From Shewanella corallii (GTDB lineage Bacteria; Pseudomonadota; Gammaproteobacteria; Enterobacterales; Shewanellaceae), in assembly GCF_023349125.1 (NCBI RefSeq), contig NZ_JAKIKT010000009.1, positions 62,001-126,000 of the forward strand: a stretch of DNA of 64,000 nt, given 5' to 3'. Made by a program: the position numbers and the translations under genes. Below, in pieces: positions 1 through 8,778 of this stretch. How positions within the stretch are numbered: position 1 is the first letter of the stretch; each line of letters opens with the position of its first letter. The notes under the pieces are model-generated. The model worked only from the letters and a program-made list of their open reading frames with translations, was not told the origin of the DNA and did no database searches.

Positions 1-635
1 GACCAGGCCATAGGACGTATTCTGAGTTGCTGACACAAATCCAAAGTACCATCTTCTGTCACGGCGAAATTAAAGGGATTAATCTCAACCTGATTCGTCG
101 CCAACGGCTCATCCAGTCGTGACTGCAGCAAAGAGAATTGAGAAGAGGTAAAGTTCGACACACCAAAATGACTCACCTTTCCTGCACTTTTCAGCAGACT
201 GAAGGCCCCGGCTATCTCATCGGCATCCATCAGAAAATCAGGTCGGTGGATCAGCAGCAGATCAATCCGCTCCAATCCCATGCGGGTGAGAGAGTCATCA
301 ACAGATTTAAGAATATGATCGCGCCCAGAGTCATAGTGATTAACCTGACATCCGGGGCCATTATCAGACACCAGCTTAATGCCACACTTGGTAATAATCT
401 GCAGCTGTTGCCTTATGGAGGGCTTGAGTTTCAGCGCCTCCCCCAGCAAGGTCTCGCTGGTGTAACCACCATAAATATCAGCCTGGTCGATAGAGCTGAT
501 CCCCAACTCCAGGTGCTGCTCAATAAAGCTGAGTCGCTGCTGTGGCGTCATCTGCCATTGTGCCAAACGCCAGTATCCCTGAATAAACTCCGACAGAGCT
601 AATGGCTCATCTCCGACTGACTTATCCTGCTCCAT
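1..635 (-). CDS. ydhF: Aldo/keto reductase, YdhF-like (C-terminus cut by window edge)
   Basis: A minus-strand reading frame starts at ATG 635 and stays open to base 1, so the C-terminal third is outside the window. The start has an AGGGAAG ribosome site just upstream. The product opens with a YdhF-type block (GYWRLAQW, residues about 20-27), then the aldo/keto reductase signature DQADIYGGY with the catalytic-type Asp and Tyr, the Lys region ITKCG, LLLIHRP, and HFGVSNF. Members of this family are cytosolic TIM-barrel NADPH-dependent carbonyl reductases; the physiological substrate of YdhF is not known. No partner gene is visible, since the next gene is separated by a terminator. Confidence 0.88.
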   Translation of the reverse strand, partial: MEQDKSVGDEPLALSEFIQGYWRLAQWQMTPQQRLSFIEQHLELGISSIDQADIYGGYTSETLLGEALKLKPSIRQQLQIITKCGIKLVSDNGPGCQVNHYDSGRDHILKSVDDSLTRMGLERIDLLLIHRPDFLMDADEIAGAFSLLKSAGKVSHFGVSNFTSSQFSLLQSRLDEPLATNQVEINPFNFAVTEDGTLDLCQQLRIRPMAW

Positions 636-700
636 GCTTCTTCCCTGTAGTCGTTAGTGAACGGCAGTCTATCGGGGCACGAGCCGGGATTCAACCAACA

Positions 701-726
701 AAAAAGCACCTGGGTTCAGGTGCTTT
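701..726 (-). terminator. Rho-independent terminator for the YgjV-like gene
   Basis: A stem AAGCACCTG/CAGGTGCTT with loop GGTT is followed on the minus strand by a run of Ts. It lies just downstream of the gene ending at 752 and upstream of the aldo/keto reductase, so it separates the two transcripts. Confidence 0.85.
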
Positions 727-751
727 TGGGTGCGAACATTGACAGCTCACA

Positions 752-1324
752 TTAAGCCGGCTGCTGCTCGTCCGGTTTAACCACTACCGGGATCTGCTGC
801 TCTTCAGTTTTATCAAACAACAACTTAAAGGTCATGATGCCAATAACCAGGGCCTTGATGATCATCATCTGGGTATTACCGTAGTAGGCCGCCATCCCGA
901 CAAAGCCTGACATCAACATCAGAATGCGATAATTGCGCAGAGTCGTCATATAAAGTGCCAGCAGTATGATACCCAGATCGGCAAACTGCAGCGCTACCGT
1001 CAGCGTTGGCTGAGCCAGAAAGTTGGTTACCGCAACCCAGGAGATATAACCAATCCCAGCAGCCATCACAGCGCCCAAAGCCAGAATCACGTTTTTGGAT
1101 ACTGAAGTGAAATCCTTGGCATAGCGATAGGTATTCAATGATGCGACCGACAGGTTAAGGATAACCTTGGGCCACCATCCCATCAGAAAAGACCAAAGTA
1201 CATCGTTGGCCGCAGAGCCAAAGGCGGCATAGCGGGTGAATTTCATCGAGTTGAAAATGGTCAGGGAAATATAAAAAGCGACTGAGGTCCAGCCGAGGAT
1301 TTCAGTGAATAGTTCGAGCGTCAT
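752..1324 (-). CDS. YgjV-like inner membrane protein
   Basis: This 190-residue protein is almost entirely hydrophobic, with about five or six predicted membrane segments separated by short loops, and a hydrophilic Glu/Gln/Pro-rich tail. Composition and length resemble the Imp-YgjV family of uncharacterised bacterial inner-membrane proteins. That assignment is by general resemblance, not by a diagnostic motif. The conserved-looking part includes a Trp-rich stretch near residues 44-53 (WSFLMGWWPK). It is a single-gene unit, bounded downstream by a terminator. No function can be inferred. Confidence 0.7.
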   Translation of the reverse strand: MTLELFTEILGWTSVAFYISLTIFNSMKFTRYAAFGSAANDVLWSFLMGWWPKVILNLSVASLNTYRYAKDFTSVSKNVILALGAVMAAGIGYISWVAVTNFLAQPTLTVALQFADLGIILLALYMTTLRNYRILMLMSGFVGMAAYYGNTQMMIIKALVIGIMTFKLLFDKTEEQQIPVVVKPDEQQPA

Positions 1325-1847
1325 TCAGAGGTCTCTTGCTTGTTGACAGCGCAGGGAATGTGTTTCGCCTTGCTTTGTAATTATCGATTCCGGCGGCTGA
1401 ACAAGTGCCCAAGGTAAACAAATTGTTTCCAGAAAGTTCAACTACTTAACCAACCGTCCGCAACACAATCCTTCGCGTCAGCCGGATAATAAGGCGAGTT
1501 TGGCTGGCTTTTCAATCACTGTTATCAACGAATAGACAGAGTGCACAAGATTTACTCTTGGAGGTAAAATTCTCACCAGATTCAATATTGCTATCAGAGT
1601 ATCTTTACGCCCTGAACGCCCCGCTCAGATACAAAAAATTTCACAATTTAGATACTGTTCGAAACAACCCTACCAATAGAATCTTGCTTCATAAAACTAC
1701 GCTCAAACAAAGCAAACCTCCATCGAGCGAACACACAGCAATATCTCAACCTTTCCAGACCCACCCCAAACAAAAACAATCAATTGCATTCACGCAACAA
1801 CAAATACACAATTCGCACAAACATTAAAAACATGCGACATAAGGAAT
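1325..1847. other. Intergenic region with a G-poor, A/C-rich leader
   Basis: About 520 bases without a convincing gene. The 3' half, roughly 1660-1840, is strongly A/C-rich on the plus strand; only 3 of the 60 bases at 1741-1800 are G. It directly precedes the metalloprotease gene. Such C-rich, G-poor, unstructured RNA resembles Rho-utilisation sequence, but this is inference. An 89-codon open frame here (1558-1827) has no ribosome site and looks spurious. Confidence 0.5.
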
Positions 1848-4535
1848 TTGTCAAACGTGGTTAAACCTTCATTCAAACTTGCCGTTTTGCCTCTCGCAAT
1901 CATGACTTTGACAGGTTGTCTGGACAGCAACGAATCTCCAGAAGTCAGCTCCAATGCCCCCCAAACGATAGACGAGAGAACCAATACAACCCTGAGTGTA
2001 AATGCCCAGGACTCTGATGGTGGTATTGTGAAATATACCTGGGTGCAAACCGCTGGGCCGGATATCTCCTTCATTCAGGACAGCGCCAGCATCAGCTTTG
2101 AGGTGCCGGAAGTCACAGCGACCACCCTGCTCAGCTTTGATGTCACGGTAGAGGACAACGATGGTGCAACGGCCTCTACAGAAGTCTCCACCAACATACA
2201 GCACATCAATCGTCTCCCCACCGCCGACGACCTTAGCTTTGAGGTGGAGTTCAACAACAGTCTGCAATTTGACCTTGTCGCTACCGACCCGGATGGCGAC
2301 GAGTTATCCGGCGCATTGGCAGTAGAAGCCAGCAATGGTCAGATTGAAGCTATAGATGGTCAGCCATTGAGCTTTACCTATCTAACCAATAAAGACGCAA
2401 TCGACAGTGAAACTCTGGTCTTTACCATCACTGATCAGGAAGATGAAATTCAGATCAATGTAGATATTAAGATCATTGATACTTCTGCCCCGGTAATCAC
2501 TGGTGTCAGCCCTGCAGACAAGGCCACAAGAGTTGCGCTCACCCCGGCAATCACTCTCACGTTTGATGACATAATGCAGGCCCCACAAACTGCAAGCTCC
2601 CAGACATGTGCAGGCGGTATTCAACTGTCTGCGGATAACTTTGCTTCCTGCATCGAAGCGGAGCTCACCTCCGCCGATAACAAAACCTGGACTCTGACTC
2701 CCAAAACCAGCCTGATGGCCGATACTGACTATCAGCTTAAGACCACTGGCGCCGTCAGTAACTTTCATGGCACAGCCATGGACACAGACAGCATCACTAC
2801 CTTTACGACTGAAGCGGTAGACCTAATCATCACCGAAGTTTCAGCTTCGAAATATGGCAGTGATAACCGCTGGATAGAGTTATACAACGGTACCAACCGC
2901 TCAGTCAGCCTGGCGGACTATGCAGTAAAAGCTGAAACCTTTGACCTGGATGCCTGGGCAGAATCCGGCGTTCAAACCTTTTCCCTGTCAGACAAAACCC
3001 TGGCGCCCGGTGAATATATGGTCATTCAGGGGCGATTTGGTAACGGTTACTGGCAATCCAATGTTGCCGACTCAGAGCAACTTATCCTAATTGGCGAGGC
3101 GTCAGACAATGTTCGTCCCCTTTGGTATGAGTCCGGGTTCGTTGAACTCTTAACTGCCAATGGCAATCAAACTGTCGACTTTGTCCGCTTCGGTGAAAGC
3201 ACTGATGAGCCAACATCAGCAGGTTTTTGGACTGATGGCAGCGCCCCTGTGTTGGAAACCCAACTGGGCATGAGTATTGTCAGAGACCAAAGTGTCCGGG
3301 ATTCCGACTCAGGAAACGACTGGAGTACAGCCTTCTATATGACTCCCGGCGGTATCAATGACGTCAGTAGCTGTCGCGACGACCTTGATGAAGATGGAAT
3401 ACCCGATTGTGCAGAACAGCCGGGAACTACCTTTGCCGGCCTGCCACTTTATGACTGGGGAGCTCGGGAAAATGTAAAAGATATCTTCATCGAAGTGGAT
3501 TACATGGAGAGTGATGATCCCGGAATCACCCCTCACCAACGCTCCCTGGAAAGAGTTCAGGAAGTGTTTGAAGCCCGTGGCTATCAAGTACACTTTGACG
3601 TAGGTGACCTCTACGATCAGGCCGATGGAATCTCACCGGCCAATATGGATCTGGGCGGCGGTAATCAGGTGCCTTTCTATCAGCAAACTCTGTTCACCTC
3701 CTCTGCAGAAGCTCCAAGCATTGGCGACCATAAGGTGCAGCATTCAGATTTACGCCGTAAACCTATCTTCCACTATATGTTGATGGCCAACAGTCAACAG
3801 GTTGACGGTGCAGCAGGCTCTTCCGGCTATGCAGAGATATATGGTAATGACTTCTTCATCAGTATGGGCAACTGGGGATTCTCACTGGAGACTGAAGCCA
3901 GTCGCAATACAGTTATCAACATGCAGGCTTCCACCATACTGCATGAACTTGGTCATAACCTGGGTCTGTACCACGGTGGCGAAGATGGATTTAACAACAA
4001 GCCCAACTATCTGAGCAGCATGAACTATCTCTACCAGCTGCAAGGATTACCCAGCATAGGTAACCGAGAAGGCGATCGATACTACCGCCGCTTCTTCTAC
4101 GACAATCTTAACTGTAACCAAGCAGAAAATACTCTGGTCAATGGTTTCGATGTCGCACCAGAAGAGTTTGCCATGGACTACTCCGACGGCCTTAGCATGA
4201 CTCTCAACGAAAACACGCTCGATGAAACTCAGGGCTTTGGCCATACAGAATCAGGCTCTGTGGATTTCAATTGCGATGGCTCTTACGACAACCTCGTTGG
4301 CCCCATGGATATTAATGGTGATGGCAGTATTGACGAGTTGAGAGACTACAACGAGTGGGCGATCTTGGATCTGCAGTTTAATCGAACCTGGAGTGGCAAC
4401 GTCGGTGGCAATGAGCAACGTCAACGCCCCCGCCAGGAGACCAATGTGATGAATTCCGACCAACAGGAAACCATTAGTGAGCCGGCACCAAGCCAGGTCT
4501 TGCTCGACAAAATAAGAGGACTCAACCATGACTAA
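1848..4535 (+). CDS. Multidomain lipoprotein zinc metalloprotease (metzincin-type)
   Basis: The 895-residue product begins with a lipoprotein signal (lipobox LTGC, Cys 24), so it is probably anchored on the outer membrane or surface. Next come PKD/cadherin-like repeats (about 30-210), a bacterial Ig-like domain (about 215-330), a lamin-tail-like domain (about 335-480, starting IITEVSASKYG) and a calcium-type Asp loop (DLDEDGIPD). The peptidase domain has HELGHNLGLYH at 699-709, matching HExxHxxGxxH, and a likely Met-turn at Met 725. A second Asp-rich loop (DINGDGSID) follows. The start is uncertain: TTG 1848 lies only two bases after AAGGA, while GTG 1857 has an eleven-base spacing. The last 8 bases overlap the next gene, suggesting coupled expression. 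The natural substrate is unknown. Confidence 0.85.
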   Translation: MSNVVKPSFKLAVLPLAIMTLTGCLDSNESPEVSSNAPQTIDERTNTTLSVNAQDSDGGIVKYTWVQTAGPDISFIQDSASISFEVPEVTATTLLSFDVTVEDNDGATASTEVSTNIQHINRLPTADDLSFEVEFNNSLQFDLVATDPDGDELSGALAVEASNGQIEAIDGQPLSFTYLTNKDAIDSETLVFTITDQEDEIQINVDIKIIDTSAPVITGVSPADKATRVALTPAITLTFDDIMQAPQTASSQTCAGGIQLSADNFASCIEAELTSADNKTWTLTPKTSLMADTDYQLKTTGAVSNFHGTAMDTDSITTFTTEAVDLIITEVSASKYGSDNRWIELYNGTNRSVSLADYAVKAETFDLDAWAESGVQTFSLSDKTLAPGEYMVIQGRFGNGYWQSNVADSEQLILIGEASDNVRPLWYESGFVELLTANGNQTVDFVRFGESTDEPTSAGFWTDGSAPVLETQLGMSIVRDQSVRDSDSGNDWSTAFYMTPGGINDVSSCRDDLDEDGIPDCAEQPGTTFAGLPLYDWGARENVKDIFIEVDYMESDDPGITPHQRSLERVQEVFEARGYQVHFDVGDLYDQADGISPANMDLGGGNQVPFYQQTLFTSSAEAPSIGDHKVQHSDLRRKPIFHYMLMANSQQVDGAAGSSGYAEIYGNDFFISMGNWGFSLETEASRNTVINMQASTILHELGHNLGLYHGGEDGFNNKPNYLSSMNYLYQLQGLPSIGNREGDRYYRRFFYDNLNCNQAENTLVNGFDVAPEEFAMDYSDGLSMTLNENTLDETQGFGHTESGSVDFNCDGSYDNLVGPMDINGDGSIDELRDYNEWAILDLQFNRTWSGNVGGNEQRQRPRQETNVMNSDQQETISEPAPSQVLLDKIRGLNHD

Positions 4536-5043
4536 GAGTTTCACTGCACTGCTAATGATGACTGCACTGGCAGGCTGTCAGTCAACGACAGAAACCACCC
4601 AACACTGGCAACTGACTCAGGGAGAGCTTGCCTATGCGGGTCAGACCATTGATTGGAGCTCAGACTCGCTGCATAGCTGCAACGACTGCAGCATAGAAAC
4701 GGATAAGGGCTACCACCCATCCGGTCCAACTGTCAGTCATAAGCTGCTGCAGGGGAATGAATGGCGTGCTGTTAAAGTTGAGCAATTTAAAAACTGGGTG
4801 ACAGTTCCTCACCAGCAAGCCCCAGTCAAACTCCCTCTTTCCCATAACAAGGATGGCAGTCTGATGCTGCGTAAGCCTAATGGTGAAATGCAGCACCTGA
4901 ACCTACATCAGTCCAACACGCTGCAACTGGATGGTCAGGAGTTTGCGCTCTGGCTGGATGGTTACAATCCTGCCAGCCGCAACTGGCGATATGACAATGA
5001 GCATGATGCCCCGGCCATTAAGTACACGCTACTGGCTTTGTAA
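4528..5043 (+). CDS. Small lipoprotein with CxxC and WLDGYNPASRNW motif (paralogue A)
   Basis: I do not recognise this family. The 171-residue product has a lipoprotein signal (LAGC, Cys 17), a CNDC motif at residues 51-54, and a conserved C-terminal block WLDGYNPASRNW followed by a YDxxHDAP segment. The gene starts 8 bases before the end of the metalloprotease gene, a typical coupled arrangement, so the two products probably act together. It is paralogous to the protein encoded at 5342-5851, which shares the layout throughout. Possible roles are a protease partner, inhibitor or chaperone; nothing in the sequence decides between these. Confidence 0.85.
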   Translation: MTKSFTALLMMTALAGCQSTTETTQHWQLTQGELAYAGQTIDWSSDSLHSCNDCSIETDKGYHPSGPTVSHKLLQGNEWRAVKVEQFKNWVTVPHQQAPVKLPLSHNKDGSLMLRKPNGEMQHLNLHQSNTLQLDGQEFALWLDGYNPASRNWRYDNEHDAPAIKYTLLAL

Positions 5044-5075
5044 GCCCTGCTTTATCTCTTGGATACAGTAAATAT

Positions 5076-5099
5076 AAAAACCGGCTCCGGCCGGTTTTT
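5076..5099 (+). terminator. Rho-independent terminator after the protease/lipoprotein pair
   Basis: Perfect stem AAAAACCGGC/GCCGGTTTTT with loop TCCG, ending in a T run, 32 bases after the lipoprotein stop codon. Confidence 0.9.
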
Positions 5100-5341
5100 C
5101 TCATTCCACTTCGGCAAAACGAAAATTTAATCAAATTGTCGAAACCTTGGCCAAACCTGATTCGACAACATTCCCTGTCACAGCAGATGAAAAAATCAGC
5201 ATGAGATAGCAAAAACCACTCTCTCAACCGACAATTCAGAAAAACATAACCGATTGATTTAAAACTATCTAATTTGCAAAAGCTGCTGCAAGACAACACT
5301 ATTTTCAATGCGTTATTTTTTTGATTTTTCAGGGATTGATT

Positions 5342-5851
5342 ATGATTAAAGTACCGATTTCCTATTTTCCGTTAATGCTATCCTTGGCTCTGCCAACCTC
5401 TGTTATGGCATCGACTGAGTGGCAGCTTATTAAAGGCCAACTCAATTTCCAGCAGCAAAGTATCAACTGGGAAAGTGAGACAACGCTTTGTGATAACTGT
5501 GATATCCGTTCTTCCTCCGAATATACGACGGGCTCGCTTGAGGCGCGTCATCTCTATCAGGGCAATCAACTAAAAGCGATTAAGCTGGATGATGCCTGCG
5601 ATAATGTCACCTTCCCAACTACTGAGGGGCCTCGCCACTTCGCTCTCTCCTACAACCGGGATGGCAGCTTGATGCTGGTTCCGCAAGTTGGCCCTGTACA
5701 ACACATAAAACCTCATCAAGCCAACACCGTTACCCTGAGCGGTCAGCGCTATTCGTTTTGGCTTGATGGATATAATCCCGCCAGCCGTAACTGGCAATAT
5801 GATGACGCCCATGATGCCCCAAGACTAAGCTATACCTTGCTACTTCATTGA
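5342..5851 (+). CDS. Secreted CxxC / WLDGYNPASRNW protein (paralogue B)
   Basis: A 169-residue paralogue of the small lipoprotein encoded just upstream. ATG 5342 is preferred over TTG 5321 because AGGG sits seven bases before it. The N-terminus is a Sec signal ending near VMAS, with no lipobox, so this copy should be periplasmic or secreted while its sister is lipid-anchored. Shared features are the CDNC motif (residues 50-53), the NxDGSLML stretch and the C-terminal WLDGYNPASRNW ... HDAP block. It has its own upstream region of about 240 bases and its own terminator, so it is a separate transcript. Function unknown. Confidence 0.83.
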   Translation: MIKVPISYFPLMLSLALPTSVMASTEWQLIKGQLNFQQQSINWESETTLCDNCDIRSSSEYTTGSLEARHLYQGNQLKAIKLDDACDNVTFPTTEGPRHFALSYNRDGSLMLVPQVGPVQHIKPHQANTVTLSGQRYSFWLDGYNPASRNWQYDDAHDAPRLSYTLLLH

Positions 5852-5858
5852 CCGTCAG

Positions 5859-5881
5859 AGCCGGCGTTTGCCGGCTTTTTT
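5859..5881 (+). terminator. Rho-independent terminator
   Basis: Stem GCCGGC/GCCGGC with a four-base loop followed by seven or more Ts, immediately after the stop of the secreted paralogue. Confidence 0.9.
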
Positions 5882-5938
5882 TCTGTAATATTTGCAGTCT
5901 TCTAAGTATTTCAGTAGCTTGCTGTATCGCTGTTATCA

Positions 5939-6526
5939 ATGGGGCAAAGTTTGAGCACAAGACACAAGGGCAAAATCATCGAATGGCAGGATGAAAGGGG
6001 CTTTGGTTTCGCCGAGAATAACAAAGGCAGCAAGGTCTTTGTCCATATCAAACAGTTCAGCAGCAAACGACGCCGCCCCCGCATTGGCGACACCATCAGT
6101 TTTGAACAGGTGCCAGATCAGAGAGGTAAGCCAAGTGCTATGAGGATCAACCTCCATGGCGGCTGGATTTCATTCAGCGTACTTTTCGCCATTACATTTC
6201 TTGCAACCTTAGCCGGTGCAGCTGTGCTCAGGTATCTGCCGGACTGGATGGTCGGGCTCTACCTGTTGATGAGCCTGTTTACTTTCATCAGCTATGCCAG
6301 AGACAAGTCGGCTGCAAAGCTGGGACACTGGCGACTGAGTGAGATGAGCCTGCAACTTCAGGCATTGATAGGCGGCTGGCCCGGCGCACTCATTGCCCGT
6401 CATTGGCTGAGGCATAAAAGCAGCAAAACCTCTTTCTCGGTGGTGCTTTATCTGATGGCTCTGATGAATATCTGTGGATTGGTGGCATTGGTTTATTGGC
6501 AATCAATCCACTCCAGCTGGAACTGA
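5939..6526 (+). CDS. Cold-shock domain fused to DUF1294 membrane domain
   Basis: The first 70 or so residues form a cold-shock domain with both RNA-binding signatures (RGFGFAE as RNP1, VFVHI as RNP2). Residues about 75-190 carry about four membrane segments with the DUF1294 hallmarks YARDKSAAK and GGWPGALIARHWLRHKSSK. The result is a nucleic-acid-binding fold attached to the inner membrane on the cytoplasmic side. This fusion is a known architecture in proteobacteria, with no established function. The start ATG 5939 has no strong ribosome site. No operon partner is visible. Confidence 0.88.
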   Translation: MGQSLSTRHKGKIIEWQDERGFGFAENNKGSKVFVHIKQFSSKRRRPRIGDTISFEQVPDQRGKPSAMRINLHGGWISFSVLFAITFLATLAGAAVLRYLPDWMVGLYLLMSLFTFISYARDKSAAKLGHWRLSEMSLQLQALIGGWPGALIARHWLRHKSSKTSFSVVLYLMALMNICGLVALVYWQSIHSSWN

Positions 6527-6593
6527 ATCTGCTTTACCCTGTCATATACCCTCAGTAACATAAATACCAATTCAATTTCAGGGAAATAGAGAT

Positions 6594-7067
6594 ATGCGTA
6601 TCTTGCTCGCCGTGGTGGTTATCGCCTGTGTGATTTTTTACTTCTTCACCACAATGAACAACCACAAAGAGGCTCAAGCCAATATGGCCGCCGGTCAGGC
6701 ATTTTTGCATGACAATCAGGCCCGCGAAGGGGTAAATGTCACACCGTCAGGACTGCAGTATGAATTTCTGCACAAGGGTGATGGCAGCGTTCACCCCAAA
6801 GCCACTGACACGGTAAAAGTGCACTATCACGGCACTCTGATTGACGGCAGCGTATTCGACTCTTCGGTAGAACGTGGCGAGCCGATATCCTTCCCACTAA
6901 ACCGGGTTATCAAAGGCTGGACTGAGGGTCTGCAACTGATGACTGTCGGCGATAAAGTACGTTTCTTTATTCCGGCAGAGTTGGGCTATGGAAATCGTGG
7001 CGCCGGAAAAATCCCAGGTGGCTCAGTATTGATTTTTGATGTGGAATTGCTGGGCATCAACGAATAA
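6594..7067 (+). CDS. FKBP-type peptidyl-prolyl cis-trans isomerase, membrane-anchored
   Basis: The 157-residue protein starts with a single hydrophobic segment (residues 3-20) acting as a signal anchor or uncleaved signal, followed by a short linker. A complete FKBP domain covers residues about 70-157: VKVHYHGTLIDGSVFDSS, PISFPLNRVIKGW and FIPAELGYG are all diagnostic. It should catalyse proline isomerisation on folding proteins in the periplasm. It resembles the FklB/FkpA group but lacks their long N-terminal dimerisation region. It is a monocistronic gene ending at a strong terminator shared with the convergent M24 peptidase. Confidence 0.93.
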   Translation: MRILLAVVVIACVIFYFFTTMNNHKEAQANMAAGQAFLHDNQAREGVNVTPSGLQYEFLHKGDGSVHPKATDTVKVHYHGTLIDGSVFDSSVERGEPISFPLNRVIKGWTEGLQLMTVGDKVRFFIPAELGYGNRGAGKIPGGSVLIFDVELLGINE

Positions 7068-7086
7068 CGCCCAAGCTCAATAAACG

Positions 7087-7113
7087 AAAGCCCGGCAATG
7101 CCGGGCTTTTTTT
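7087..7113 (+). terminator. Terminator between FKBP and M24 peptidase genes
   Basis: Stem AAAGCCCGGC/GCCGGGCTTT with an AAT loop and a long T run on the plus strand; the A run on the other side may also let it serve the convergent minus-strand gene. Confidence 0.9.
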
Positions 7114-7130
7114 ATCTCAATTGATATCAA

Positions 7131-8348
7131 TCACGCCTGATAACCAAATGGGTCATCAATCGAGTGTGCAGGTTCGGTAAACCAAACAGGTCCATTGGCA
7201 GACATGTAGAAGTGGTCTTCCAGTCGAATACCAAACTCGCCAGGAATACAGAGCATAGGTTCATTGGAGAAACACATTCCCACCTGCAGTGGCGTTTTAT
7301 CGCTGCGCACCAGATAGGGCCCCTCATGAATGTCCAGACCTATGCCATGGCCGGTTCTGTGCGGCAGGCCTGGCAGTCCGTAGTCTTGCATCATCCCAGC
7401 CGCTTCCAGCGTATTACGGACTGCGATATCCACATTGCCACAGGGCTCACCCAACCTGGCTGCAGCAAAGGCCGAAACCTGACCGGCTTTCTCCAGATCC
7501 CAGATCTCCCGCTGACGTTCGCTAGCATCACCGAACACGTAAGTACGGGTGATATCTGACTTATAACCAAACAACTCACAGCCGGTGTCTATCAATACAA
7601 TTTCACCCGCTTCCAGCGCTTTGGGGGTTTTCACGCCATGAGGATACTGTGAATCCTCACCAAAAAGCACGATGCAGAAGTAGTTGCCTGCCGGTGCACC
7701 CACCTTCATGTGTGCCTTTTCGATAAAGGCTTCGACGTCGGCAACTGTAATACCTGGATGCAGGATGCGGGCAACAGCCTTATGAACTTCCAGCGTCATA
7801 TCCATGGCACGTTTGATAATGGCAATCTCAGCCTCTGACTTACAGGCGCGGCACACCTGAGTCACGCTTTGAGCAGATTGCAACTGCATGTTCGGGTTGG
7901 CCAGGCGCACTCCTTCACACAGGAAGAACGCGGCGGATTCATCAATGGCCAGCTTACCTGAGTTGATACCCATACGGGTCAGCACGGTATTGACCAACTC
8001 ATATGGACACTCATCTTCATGCCAGGTGTTCACCTCTCCCTGAACATTCATAAAGCCCTGGATGGTGCCCATCTCAAAGTGAGGAGCAATATACTCAAGC
8101 TTGCCCCTGGCAGGCAAAATTGCCCCCACCATGCGCTCTGAGGCGTACCAACGCAGACCGGTAAAATAATAAAGATTGGAACCGGCATTCAGATACAGCG
8201 CCTCAATCCCCTGCTCCTGCATCAGTCTCTGTGCTTTTTCCAGCCTTGCACTCAACTCAGCTTGTGAAATTGGCTCAATACCACCAGTCATATCTGACAG
8301 TTTAGCCAGTTCGATTTCAGGGGTTGAACCCCCAACGCCCAGGGTCAT
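7131..8348 (-). CDS. M24 metallopeptidase (Xaa-Pro dipeptidase/aminopeptidase family)
   Basis: The 405-residue protein has the creatinase-like N-terminal domain (about 30-165) and the pita-bread catalytic domain (about 175-400). The five metal ligands are visible: Asp in VLIDTG, Asp in KSDITRTY, His in GHGIGLDIHE, Glu in SNEPM and Glu in IRLEDHF. Such enzymes use two Mn or Co ions to cleave peptides at proline, or act on related amide substrates such as ectoine derivatives; the exact substrate cannot be read from sequence. ATG 8348 has an AAGG site in front. It is transcribed alone and is only distantly similar to the larger M24 enzyme encoded at 10182. Confidence 0.88.
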   Translation of the reverse strand: MTLGVGGSTPEIELAKLSDMTGGIEPISQAELSARLEKAQRLMQEQGIEALYLNAGSNLYYFTGLRWYASERMVGAILPARGKLEYIAPHFEMGTIQGFMNVQGEVNTWHEDECPYELVNTVLTRMGINSGKLAIDESAAFFLCEGVRLANPNMQLQSAQSVTQVCRACKSEAEIAIIKRAMDMTLEVHKAVARILHPGITVADVEAFIEKAHMKVGAPAGNYFCIVLFGEDSQYPHGVKTPKALEAGEIVLIDTGCELFGYKSDITRTYVFGDASERQREIWDLEKAGQVSAFAAARLGEPCGNVDIAVRNTLEAAGMMQDYGLPGLPHRTGHGIGLDIHEGPYLVRSDKTPLQVGMCFSNEPMLCIPGEFGIRLEDHFYMSANGPVWFTEPAHSIDDPFGYQA

Positions 8349-8555
8349 AAGGTCACCTTTGTGTTTTCGTTATTCGGAAGTCGGCACAAACCTGGCCAAC
8401 AGATAATCAGGATAAAATATACAATTTAAAAACCAATGCCCAGTTAACCGACCAAAAAATTGCTCAATAATGTTGGAAACTACACGGCACAACGGGGAGA
8501 TAAATCCCGAATGGATTGTTTTTAAAAAGGAATGTAAGCCAGAGAAAAAGAAAAG

Positions 8556-8738
8556 CTATTTACGCTTTCCAAGCCGTACATAGTCTACCAGCATGCCAAG
8601 AAACACCCCGGTCACTAACCATAAGGCCATAAAGTAAAACAGGTCGTCAAACATAAATCCCAGCCCGGCACCTATGGCCAGGCCAACGACAGCGCCTATT
8701 CCCACGCCATTACCGACTCTGTGTTTTTTATCAGTCAT
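8556..8738 (-). CDS. Small two-segment membrane protein
   Basis: A 60-residue protein starting at ATG 8738, chosen because GGAG lies six bases before it; an in-frame ATG 18 bases further upstream has no such site. It is a short basic head, a Gly/Ala-rich membrane segment (GIGAVVGLAIGAGLGFMF) and a second hydrophobic segment, ending in Lys/Arg. The glycine-rich hairpin resembles glycine-zipper proteins that oligomerise in membranes. It lies 40 bases downstream of the MFS transporter gene on the same strand, so it may be co-transcribed with it. No known family is recognised. Confidence 0.65.
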   Translation of the reverse strand: MTDKKHRVGNGVGIGAVVGLAIGAGLGFMFDDLFYFMALWLVTGVFLGMLVDYVRLGKRK

Positions 8739-8778
8739 AAGCGGCTCCGGTAACAAGTGTTACTTCAGCATACGCCTG

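Noticed and set aside
1558..1827. 89-codon plus-strand open frame
   Set aside because: TTG start without a ribosome site; the translation is low-complexity Gln/His/Lys/Pro from A/C-rich DNA.
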